NCBI GenBank assembly: GCA_029168955.1
Contig: JAPDOI010001216.1
Location: forward strand, 1-64,000
Length of the DNA: 64,000 bases
Reading direction: 5' to 3'
From: Aplectana chamaeleonis
Taxonomy: Eukaryota > Nematoda > Chromadorea > Rhabditida > Cosmocercidae
Shown: positions 49,057-57,649 of the stretch, in pieces
Numbering within the stretch: position 1 is the first letter of the stretch
Layout of the letters: every line of letters starts with the position of its first letter
Translations under genes and position numbers: made by a program
Notes under the pieces: model-generated
The model's input: only the letters and a program-made list of their open reading frames with translations
What the model was told of the DNA's origin: nothing
The model's database searches: none

Positions 49057-51106
49057 CACAGAAAGTGTGCAGGACGTCATGGTAAGGGTGCAGGACCTTA
49101 GAAGTGATGCGCAGTACATCATAGGAAGGGTACGGGACCCAAATTGTAGTGCGACAGACGCCGTAGGATGTGTGCGGGACCCAAGTGGGAGTGCGCCGAA
49201 CGCCATAGAAAGTTTACGGGACCCAAATGGTAGTGCGCCAGACGCCGTAGAATGTGTACGGGACCCAAATGGTAGTGCGCCAGACGCCGTAGAATGTGTG
49301 CGGGACCCAAGTGGGAGAGCGCCGGACGCCATAGAAAGTGGGCGGGATCCAAGTGGGAGAGCGCCGAACGCTATAGAAAGTGTGCGGGATCCAATTGGGA
49401 GTGCGCAGGACGCCGTATAAAGTGTGCGCGACCCAAGTGGAAGTGCGCCGAATGCCGTAGAAAGTGTGCGGGACCCAAGTGGGAGTCAGCCGGACGCCGC
49501 AGAACGTGTGCGAAATCCGAATGGGAGAGCGCCGCACGCCATAGAAAGTGTGCGGGATCCAAGTGGTAATGCGCCGGACGCCGTAGAAAGTTTGCGGGAT
49601 CCAAGTGGGAGTGCGCAGGCCACCGTAGGAAGTGGGCGGGTTTCAAGTGGGAGTGCTCAGGACGCCGTAGAAAGTGTGGGGGATGCAAGTGGGAGTGCGC
49701 AGGACGCCGTACAAAGTGTGCGGGACCCGAGTGAGAGTGCTTCGGACGCCGTAGAAAGTGTGCGGGTCCTGAGTGAGAATGCGCCGGACGCCGCAGAAAG
49801 TGTGCGGGACCCGAGTGAGAGTGCGCAGGACGCTGTAGAAAGTGGGCGGGATCTAAGTGGGAGTGCGCAGGACGCCGTATAAAGTGTGCGGGACCCGAGT
49901 GAGAGTGCGCCGGACGCCGTAGAAAGTTTGCGGGACCCGAGTGAGAGTGCGCCGGACGCCGTAGAAAGTGTGCGGGACCCGAGTGAGTGTGCGCCTGACG
50001 CCGTAGAAAGTGTGCGGGACCCGAGTGAGAGTGCGCCGGACGCCGTAGAAAGTGTGCGGGACCCGAGTGAGAGTGCGCTGGACGCCGTAGAAAGTGTGCG
50101 CTACCCGAATGAGAGTGCGCCGGACGCCGTAGAAAGTGGGCGGGATCTAAGTGGGAGTGCGCAGGACGCCGTATAAAGTGTGCGGGACCCGAGTGAGAGT
50201 GCGCCGGACGCCGTAGAAAGTGGGCGGGATCTAAGTGGAAGTGCGCAGGACGCCGTATAAAGTGTGCGGGACCCGAGTGAGAGTGCGCCGGACGCCGTAG
50301 AAAGTGTGCGGGACCCGAGTGAGAGTGCGCCGGACGCCGTAGAAAGTGTGCGGGACCCGAGTGAGAGTGCGCATAACCGCCGTAGAAAGTGTGCGGGACC
50401 CGAGTGAGAGTGCGCCGGACGCCGTAGAAAGTGTGCGGGACCCAAGTGGGAGTGTGCCGAACGCCGTAGGAAGTGTGCGGGACCCGAGTGAGAGTGCGCA
50501 TAACCGCCGTAGAAAGTGTGCAGGACCCAAGTTGGAGAGCGCCGGACGCTGTAGAAAGTGTGCGGGACCCAAGTGGGAGTGCGCCGGACGCCGTAGAAAG
50601 TGTGCGGGACCCGAGTGAGAGTGCGCCGGACGCCGTAGAAAGTGTACGGGACTCGAGTGAGAGTGCGCCGGACGCCGTAGAAAGTGTGCGGGACCCGAGT
50701 GAGAGTGCGCCGGACGCCGTAGAAAGTGTGCGGGACCCAAGTGGGAGTGTGCCGAACGCCGTAGGAAGTGTGCGGGATCCAAGTGAGAGTGCAACGGACG
50801 CCGTAGAAAGTGTGCGGAACCCAAGTGGGAGAGCGCCGGACGCTGTAGAAAGTCTGCGGGACCCGAGTGATAGTGCGCCGGCCGCCGTAGAAAGTGTGCG
50901 GGACCCAAGGGCGGAGAGCGCCGGTCGCCATAAAAGTGTGCGGGACCCGAGCGAGAGTGCTCCGGACGCCATCGAAACTGTGCGGGACCGAAGTGGGAGT
51001 GCGCGGGGCGCCGCATAAAATGTGTGAGACCCGAGGGAGATCGCGCCGTAGGGAGTGTGTGAGACCGAAGGGGAAGCGCTGGACGCCGTAGAAAACGTGT
51101 GAGACT

Positions 51107-51108
<2 letters not shown>
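49057..51108 (+). repeat. Minisatellite array II, 42-bp unit
   Basis: The unit is GTGTGCGGGACCCGAGTGAG plus AGTGCGCCGGACGCCGTAGAAA (42 bp; GAGTGCGCCG at 50,281 and 50,323). The two 21-bp halves align to each other (GTGTGCGGGAC / GTGCGCCGGAC), so the unit is a diverged dimer. Open frames run through it on both strands, including one of 533 codons on the minus strand (50,972-49,371). Long frames on both strands are expected from a stop-free, triplet-periodic unit and are not evidence of protein. Confidence 0.95.

Positions 51109-51148
<40 letters not shown>
51109..51148 (+). repeat. (AG)20 microsatellite
   Basis: Uninterrupted AG dinucleotides directly at the right end of array II. Confidence 0.95.
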
Positions 51149-51154
<6 letters not shown>

Positions 51155-51292
51155 ACTTCAGAATCACTATGTGCGTCTAAAAGAGAGCGTACACCACTCC
51201 TTTCTTCAGGTCCCCTACCCTTCACCACTCAATTCAACTGCCTAGCTGTTTATATGCACTAACTTTTCTAAATCGGGTTTCCTACTACACTA

Positions 51293-52641
51293 CCGTGCAA
51301 AAGTCTATTCGCGTGGCCTTTCCGCGAACAATGTTTTTATACGTATCTTGGCTTGCCCTTAGCGAAACTTGATGAAACTTTGGTATGTTATGGGCCATCA
51401 CAACCCTTGCTTTATACATACACAAAACTGGTTTTTGAGCGTGCAGTTTTTTAAATATGGAACTTATTTATCATTTTAAGGTATTATTTCAAATTAGTAC
51501 TTTTCCTTCAAAACATGGCTATTACAATTCCAGACCCGTAGCAGTTATTCGCCATTCGAAGATCTTCGGAACCGTTGTATAATCTTGTTAAAAATTAATC
51601 TCCATCGAAAGTTTTTAGAATTAAATTTGAAAGGAAATCATGCGATATTGCACTTACTAAAGGCAGTGTTCACGATGAAAATCGTTTTTCTGTTCTTCCA
51701 CCTATCTTGAGAAGCGCCCCATGCTGATTCTAATGATGTCTCTGAAGTCGTTCGAGACCTTTTGGGAACGGAGTCATGGTCCCTCAAAGATTGAGCTAAG
51801 GAAAATGGTGGACGAGTTGTCCGAGGCTTGTAACTTCCGTCTTTTGCAGCCGATCTATGCGAGCTGACCTGAGTGAAGAGAAAAGCTGAGAATGAAGGGA
51901 AGAACGGGGTTAATGGTTGGAAATCATCGCTCATCTGACCATTTCGAGCATTCATTTATTCACGTGGATGGGCGTGTGATGCGCTTTCGGGGTTCGCCTT
52001 GCGCTCGAAGTGGCAACTTCGGGCTCTTTTGGAGCTTTTCCTGGCTTGTTTTCATGCGTTCTTTCGACGTCAGCGATACAGTATGCCCCTCCACTATCCA
52101 TTCCTAGTGGAAACTGAAACACAATTTTTATCGTGAACACTGCCTTTAAGTATCTCCCCCTGACCTTATCGAAAAAGAGCGAAAATAATGTTTAAGTTGT
52201 ACTATTTTAAAGCACAACCAGCACATATTTTGAAATGGCTCTGGGGTGAGTAATTTTATAGGGGTGAATTTCCAAAAATTAATTCCAACCTGTTCAATTT
52301 TCGGTCTTCAGAAAAGTTCTGATAGAGACTGATAGAGACTATTCTCTCACAAAGCTATACAACGGTTCCGAAGACCTTCGAATGGTGAATAACTGCTACG
52401 GGTTTGGATTTGTAAAAGTCATGTTTTGAAGGAATAGTCCTAATTTGAGATATTACCACAAAATGTTTGAAAAATTCCATTTCTAAAAACTGCACGCTCA
52501 AAAACCGATTTTGTGTATGTGTAAAGCAAGGGTTGCGATGCCCCATAACATACCAAAGTTTCATCAAGTTTCGCTAAGGGCAAGCCAAGATACGTATAAA
52601 CATTATTCGCGGAAAGGCCACGCGAATAGACTTTTGCACGG
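51293..52641. mobile_element. Tc1/mariner-like non-autonomous element with ~288-bp inverted repeats
   Basis: The left arm starts CCGTGCAAAAGTCTATTCGC at 51,293 and the right arm ends with the inverse at 52,641. The arms (51,293-51,580 and 52,357-52,641) match closely. The element is flanked by TA on both sides (51,291-51,292 and 52,642-52,643), as Tc1/mariner elements are. No transposase is present. It is itself interrupted by a second TA-flanked element at 51,660-52,146. It sits exactly at the leader of array III. Confidence 0.85.
51660..52146. mobile_element. Small inverted-repeat element (MITE-like), copy 2, nested
   Basis: Ends are AAGGCAGTGTTCACGATGAAAA and the inverse of AAGGCAGTGTTCACGATAAAAA, flanked by TA on each side (51,658-51,659 and 52,147-52,148). 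It is 487 bp and noncoding, of the same family as 826-1333. Its location between the arms of the 51,293-52,641 element shows that it inserted later. Confidence 0.8.
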
Positions 52642-52666
52642 TACTGTATATATATTTTGGTGAATT

Positions 52667-52710
52667 TGTGTGTGCGTGCGTGTGTATGTATGTATGTATG
52701 TATGTGTGCG
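52667..52710 (+). repeat. TG/TATG microsatellite leader of array III
   Basis: This copy of the array II leader is followed by the same GTGTGTTTGTTTGACCGTTT sequence. Confidence 0.9.
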
Positions 52711-52780
52711 TTTCTCTGTGTGTTTGTTTGACCGTTTATTCGGCTTCACTTTCAAGGCGGGCAACCTAACGGGGATGGGC

Positions 52781-53869
52781 TCAGAAAGTGTGCAGGACGT
52801 CAGGGTAAGGGTGCAGGACCTTAGAAGTGATGCGCAGTACATCATAGGAAGGGTACGGGACCCAAATTGTAGTGCGCCAGACGCCGTAGGATGTGTGCGG
52901 GACCCAAGTGGGAGTGCGCCGAACGCCATAGAAAGTTTACGGGACCCAAGTGGGAGTGCGCAAGGCGCCGTAGAAAGTGTACGGGACCCAAATGGTAGTG
53001 CGCTAGACGCCGTAGAATGTGTGCGGGACTCAAGTGGGAGAGCGCCGGACGCCATAGAAAGTTTGCGGGATCCAAGTGGGAGAGCGCCGAACGCTATAGA
53101 AAGTGTGCGGCATCTAAGTGGGTTTCGCAGGACGCCGTATAAAGTGTGCGCTACCCAAGTGGAAGTGCCCTGAACGCCGTAGAAAGTGTGCGGGACCCAA
53201 CTGGGAGTGCGCCGGACGCCATAGAACGTGTGCGAAATCCAAGTGGGGGAGCGCCGCACGCCATAGAAAGTGTGCGGGATCCAAGTGATAGAGCGCCGGG
53301 CGCCGTAGAAAGTGTGTGGGATCCAAGTGGGAGTGCGCACGGCGCCGTAGGAACTGGGCGGGTTTTTAAGTGATAGTGCTCATGACGCCGTAGAAAGTGT
53401 GCGGGATCCAAGTGGGAGTGCGCAGGACGCCGTATAAAGTGTGCGGGACCCGAGTGAGAGCGCGCCGGACGCCGTAGAAAGTGTGCGGGAGCCGAGTGAG
53501 AGTGCGCAGGACGCCGTAGAAAGTGGGCGGGATCTAAGTGGGAGTGCGCAGGACGCCGTATAAAGTGTGCGGGACCCGAGTGAGGGTGCGCCGGACGCCG
53601 TAGAAAGTGTGCGGGACCCGAGTGAGAGTGCGCCGGACGCCGTAGAAAGTGTGCGGAACCCGAGTGAGAGTGCGCCGGACGCCGTAGAAAGTGTGCGGGA
53701 CCCGAGTGAGAGTGCGCTGGACGCCGTAGAAAGTGTGCGGGACCCGAATGAGAGTGCGCCGGACGCCGTAGAAAGTGGGCGGGATCTAAGTGGGAGTGCG
53801 CAGGACGCCGTATAAAGTGTGCGGGATCTTAGTGGGAGTGCGCAGGATGCCGTATAAAGTGTGCGGGAC
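52781..53869 (+). repeat. Minisatellite array III, 42-bp unit, duplicate of array II
   Basis: The first several hundred bp repeat array II almost base for base (GGCGGGCAACCTAACGGGGA, CAGAAAGTGTGCAGGACGTC, GCGCAGTACATCATAGGAAG), then continue as 42-bp units. It breaks off mid-unit at 53,869, where the Penelope-like element begins. Arrays II and III are therefore two copies of a larger leader-plus-array unit. Confidence 0.93.
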
Positions 53870-54278
53870 TGTGCTGTCTTTCGTTTCTCATTCCTTCGCA
53901 ATGGACGTAAATAGAGTTGTGAAACGATCACGGCTTCCAATCAGCTTAGTGTTTCGACCACCGCTGAACTTAAGGCGTCTCCTAACATCATCACGTCAAT
54001 ACGAGGACCAGTGTGAGCGAACCAATTGCCTGGACTGCAGTGGACGAGAAAATGTATGCCAGAAGAAATGCGTTGTATACAGAGTGGATTGTCTAGTCTG
54101 TCAAGAATTTTACATCGGCGAGACGGCCAGGCCGCTCTTTTTGCGAATGGATGAGCACAGACGGGCTCTGAGAATTCCACAGAGTTATCCAGACAACCCG
54201 TTTTCGAAGCACCGCACACTACGGCACCCACTTGAAGAACCACCCCAGCTGCGTGTGGCAATCATTCATAGAAACTAA
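53870..54278 (+). pseudogene. GIY-YIG endonuclease end of a Penelope-like protein (upstream copy)
   Basis: The frame is open from the insertion point and continues through FRPPLNLRRLL and CERTNCLDCSG to VVYRVDCLVC (GIY-like), EFYIGE (YIG) and RMDEHRRALR (catalytic Arg region and EH). Cysteines lie between the GIY and YIG motifs, with histidines downstream. In active elements this nuclease makes the target nick. The ATG at 53,901 is probably not the true start, because upstream codons (VLSFVSHSFA) look like linker to the missing RT. A GAA-to-TAA change at 54,276-54,278 (the right copy has GAA) cuts off the last 37 codons; without it the frame would end at 54,389. Confidence 0.85.
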
Positions 54279-54808
54279 GAGGATACGGTCGTGAGAAAAA
54301 TAAAGGAGGCATTGGAGATAAAGAAGGACAAGCCGCCGATTAACAGCAAAGAAGAGACGAAGGAAGCCATGAGGCTGATTACCTTGTGATAACGACTAAT
54401 GATTCAGCGGGATCGGAGAAGTATCAAGAAGTCCTTATCCCTCTAATCCCTCAAAGGCACAATCATTGTCCGAGGCCTCTCTAACCCAGTCTCCCCATTT
54501 CCATCTTTGCCCATTTAGAGGTAGGTGGGATGTTCTACTTTCTCCAACACCTTACACCCACCACCTTATTCAGAACACCTCCTCTGGGCTCCCCTCCCTG
54601 TTGGCGACTCCGTCCCACCCTCTTCGCCACAGGTCGGTAGTTGCTGTTGGCTCAATTATATTATTGATTGCACTGCAATTTTTCAGTTGGACCTGATGAA
54701 GGGCTTATGCCCGAAACGTTGTCATTAAAACGTTTGAAGAGAAGAGCTTCTACATAATATTTTCTGAAGTTACCACTATGAAGCTCAGGAATGCGTCAAT
54801 ACTACCAA
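54082..54808 (+). repeat. Left pseudo-LTR of the Penelope-like element
   Basis: A 727-bp direct repeat of 56,698-57,423, differing at scattered single bases and one small indel (CCCCTCCCTG vs CCTCCTCTG). It contains the last part of the endonuclease, the 3' UTR, a hammerhead-like core and the first codons of the RT ORF. Confidence 0.9.
54693..54723 (+). ncRNA. Hammerhead-ribozyme-like core, left copy
   Basis: The order is CTGATGA, then a hairpin GGGC-TTAT-GCCC (stem II), GAAA, a minimal stem III (A-T and C-G around a GTT loop), then GTC, the canonical cleavage triplet. Penelope-like elements are known to carry type I hammerheads with very short stem III in their pseudo-LTRs. Caveats: one extra A lies between CTGATGA and GGGC, and stem I is weak next to the core, although TTTTTCA (54,680-54,686) can pair with TGAAGAG (54,735-54,741). 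Confidence 0.55.
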
Positions 54809-56210
54809 GTCTGAAACTCCTACAAAGACAGTACAGTTTATGTAGGGATAGCTTTATGATCATGCTGAAATATGTAGCCTTCCATCAGCACGCCCTCACT
54901 GTTGACCTATACCTTGAATTCCTGCTCAGATGCAAGTCGAGCCGTTTGGTCCCTATATTCATTCGCCACATGGTGACGCGTTTCCAACATTTCCGTCACG
55001 ACTCGGTGCGTCACGTAGTTAGAGATCTTCAATTCAGTCTGCTGGACTCCGTCATAGCTGAACGAAAACGTTTCCGAAGTCACTGTATACGAAACATCGT
55101 TTATCTGAAAGCAATCTTACGAGAACGAGCGAGTCCTGAATGTATGCAACGACTAATTGGATATCACCGAATTGCATGCGAAGAACTTAGAAGGTCGACT
55201 AAGCAGAGACTTCACCAAAAGTTTACCCAGTTAAGATCTCCGACTGCTGCATCTTTTGTACTTCCCCATTCGGTTCCACCTTCACGATGTACTTTCCTGG
55301 TCGAAGATCATTTGGACGATGACGTGCGAGCCGTACTGAATTTGGGCCCAAATTTCTGCCCTAGGCCAACTCTTACCGAATCGGTGAAAACTAACATTGT
55401 GACGGCGATTCACAAGTTTTGGTATACGCAGAGCTGGAAAGAGCAAATTGGACCTACAGCTTTGACGTTGCAAGAAACCCTACGTAAAGAGTTACCGTTT
55501 CCACGAAAGCAGATCCGCGCTCCGCAACACTCACCCGAATTATCAGAAAAAGTCGCCGCGTTGAAGGTTGAAATTCTCCGAGTTTTCAATGAGCATCAAC
55601 GCCGCCCTACTCCGGATAATATGACACCAGCCGAAAGAAGAGGTTTGAGGAAGGCAATGAATTTGAAAAACACTGCTCGGTTCTCGGTTGGAGACAAATG
55701 TGGCGGATTTGTCGTAATGTCGCAGGAACAAGACATTTCTCTCGGCGAAGCAGCTCTGTCAGACCTAACGACCTATAGTGTGATAACACAAGGTGAACAC
55801 AAGCGAGAATGCAATTCTCTGGAAGGAGTGATACGAAGAGTGTTCGGCCCTAAGCTGGACAAAAGTCTGCTCACTCAACTGCTGCCCAAACATGCAAGCA
55901 CACCTACATATTACCATCTTATCAAGACGCATAAGTTGGTTAGGGATGAGCACAACAACGTGGACAGCACTTCCATCAAGACAAGGCCAATAGTGTCTTC
56001 TTGTGGAGGACCAACGGATCGAATCGGCTGGTTACTGCAACGTATTCTAAGCCCGCTTTTGTCGTTCGTACCAGCTCACTTGAAAAACGCAGTCCAATTT
56101 CTCCAACAACTAAACAGTTGTAACTTCAACGACCATCCGAGACTGGAATATCAGAGCTTCGATGTTGTTGCACTATACACGAACGTTGATACGAGGAGTG
56201 CAATCGAGTC
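54778..56210 (+). pseudogene. Penelope-like reverse transcriptase, truncated after motif A
   Basis: The ORF starts with ATG at 54,778 and stays open to 56,427 (549 codons), but RT-like sequence stops near residue 478. Visible features are a basic, helical N-terminal region (residues 1-175), LNLGPNF (about 187-193), YYHLIKTHK (about 378-386), RPIVSS followed by GGPTDR (403-414), LKNAVQFL (about 435-442) and FDVVALYTNV (461-470, motif A with the first catalytic Asp). The palm motif with YxDD, the thumb and the linker to the endonuclease are absent; an unrelated 487-bp segment follows. The product would have no polymerase activity. Codons 1-10 lie in the pseudo-LTR. Confidence 0.85.
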
Positions 56211-56697
56211 CTGGGCCCGTAGTAAACCCCCCTTCCTCGCTGAGATGACAAGACGGCTGCGCGCTGAGGTGTCTCGGCGGCCACGTGCAATCAGCCGATA
56301 CAGTGATGAGCGATCAATGACAAGCAAGAGGTGTTCGTGCAATAAAGCAGAACAGTGGTTTGAAAGAAATGATAAGGAACAGCAGTGCATATGCAGTGTG
56401 GCCTTGCGGTTATCGACGAAAGTTTGAGCGCACAGGACCAGGGTTCGAGTCCCGTCGAGTTCAAAGTTTTTGCCAATAAATAGTGATGCGAGCGCTTCAC
56501 TACGGAACGTATGACAGTGCAATCAACGTACCAAGCGGAGCAGTGGGATGAGCGGAGTCAAGCAATTTTTATGTTAGAGGTCCTATCAGCATTGAGCAGA
56601 ACGTTTTTGCACATATGCCTCAAACTCTTTGCTCAGTTCCAGGTAGAATAACAAGAAGTTCTCGGGCCTATGACGTATTGGAAGTTCGTCCAAGAAT
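56211..56697 (+). other. Unrelated segment replacing the RT core, with a tRNA-like promoter pair
   Basis: This 487-bp segment has no RT or endonuclease similarity that I can see. It contains an A-box-like TGGCCTTGCGG (56,399-56,409) and a clean B box GGTTCGAGTCC (56,442-56,452), spaced as in an intron-less tRNA. The surrounding sequence does not fold into a full cloverleaf (acceptor and T stems fail), so a tRNA-derived SINE fragment is more likely than a tRNA gene. The remaining sequence to 56,697 is unassigned. The left breakpoint is approximate. Confidence 0.5.
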
Positions 56698-56699
56698 GA

Positions 56700-57005
56700 G
56701 TGGATTGTCTAGTCTGTCAAGAATTTTACATCGGCGAGATGGCCAGGCCGCTCTTTTTGCGAATGGATGAGCACAGACGGGCTCTGAGAACTCCACAGAG
56801 TTATCCAGACAACCCGTTTTCGAAGCACCGCACACTAAGGCACCCACTTGAAGAACCACCCCAGCTGCGTGTGGCAATCATTCATAGAAACGAAGAGGAT
56901 ACGGTCGTGAGAAAAATAAAGGAGGCATTGGAGATAAAGAAGGAGAAGCCGCCGAATAACAGCAAAGAAGAGATGAAGGAAGCCATGAGGCTGATTACCT
57001 TGTGA
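56700..57005 (+). pseudogene. GIY-YIG endonuclease, 5'-truncated, intact C-terminus
   Basis: It begins inside the domain (DCLVCQEFYIGEM) and lacks the GIY half and the upstream cysteine cluster. It reads through the position that is a stop in the upstream copy (RNEEDTV) to the natural end KEAMRLITL at 57,005. The C-terminal tail therefore shows the full length of the domain that the upstream copy has lost. Confidence 0.8.
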
Positions 57006-57307
57006 TAATGACTAATGATTCAACGGAATCGGAGAAGTATCAAGAAGTCCTTATCCCTCTAATCCCTCAAAGGCACAATCATTGTCCGAGGCCTCTCTAA
57101 CCCAGTCTCCCCATTTCCATCTTTGCCCATTTAGAGGTAGGTGGGATGTTCTACTTTCTCCAACACCTTACACCCACCACCTTATTCAGAACACCTCCTC
57201 TGGGCTCCTCCTCTGTTGGCGACTCCGTCCCACCCTCTTCGCCACAGGTCGGTAGTTGCTGTTGGCTCAATTATATTATTGATTGCACTGCAATTTTTCA
57301 GTTGGAC

Positions 57308-57338
57308 CTGATGAAGGGCTTATGCCCGAAACGTTGTC
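57308..57338 (+). ncRNA. Hammerhead-ribozyme-like core, right copy
   Basis: Identical to the core at 54,693-54,723: CTGATGA, extra A, GGGC-TTAT-GCCC, GAAA, CGTT, GTC. Two copies flanking the RT would release a unit-length RNA if active, the arrangement expected from Penelope-like element biology. Confidence 0.55.
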
Positions 57339-57423
57339 ATTAAAACGTTTGAAGAGAAGAGCTTCTACATAATATTTTCTGAAGTTACCACTATGAAGCT
57401 CAGGAATGCGTCAATACTACCAA

Positions 57424-57649
57424 TATCTTCCAGTTGGACATTTGTTCATTTCTAACTGAGTTGTGTTCCGAGGGAGATGTAAACAAACTTCCGATTAAAA
57501 ATTTCAAAAATGAATTCGAATTTATGAAAACATACCTATAAAAACACGTTAAAAATGCCATCAAAGTTCCCAAATTTTAAGTCCTGTGTAACTTCATAAA
57601 GCCTAATAGATAAAATTATGATTAAAAATACTAACCATGAAATCCTGAA
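57424..57649. other. Short A/T-rich spacer
   Basis: Nothing recognised between the Penelope-like element and array IV. Confidence 0.5.

Larger units (their letters stand above)
53870..57423 (+). mobile_element. Penelope-like retroelement in partial tandem with pseudo-LTRs
   Basis: The order is a 5'-truncated upstream copy (end of the polyprotein with GIY-YIG endonuclease, 3' UTR), then a second copy starting with the RT ORF, then a truncated endonuclease and the same 3' UTR. The segments 54,082-54,808 and 56,698-57,423 are near-identical direct repeats of about 727 bp, the pseudo-LTR arrangement known for Penelope-like elements. The start codon of the RT ORF lies inside the left repeat, as expected. 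RT core motifs after motif A are missing in the second copy, so the element is defective. Confidence 0.88.
56698..57423 (+). repeat. Right pseudo-LTR of the Penelope-like element
   Basis: Direct repeat of 54,082-54,808. It ends in CAATACTACCAA at 57,423, after which the sequence departs from the left copy, marking the element's 3' limit. Confidence 0.9.

Noticed and set aside
49371..50972. 533-codon minus-strand open frame (and overlapping frames on both strands) in array II
   Set aside because: It is a by-product of a 42-bp stop-free unit; similar frames are open on the other strand and in other registers, with no domain.
53870..54808. Penelope-like element with N-terminal (permuted) endonuclease, since GIY-YIG lies upstream of the RT
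   Set aside because: A natural stop, a 3' UTR and a pseudo-LTR copy separate the upstream endonuclease from the RT start, and the RT copy has its own downstream endonuclease, so this is a tandem of C-terminal-endonuclease elements.
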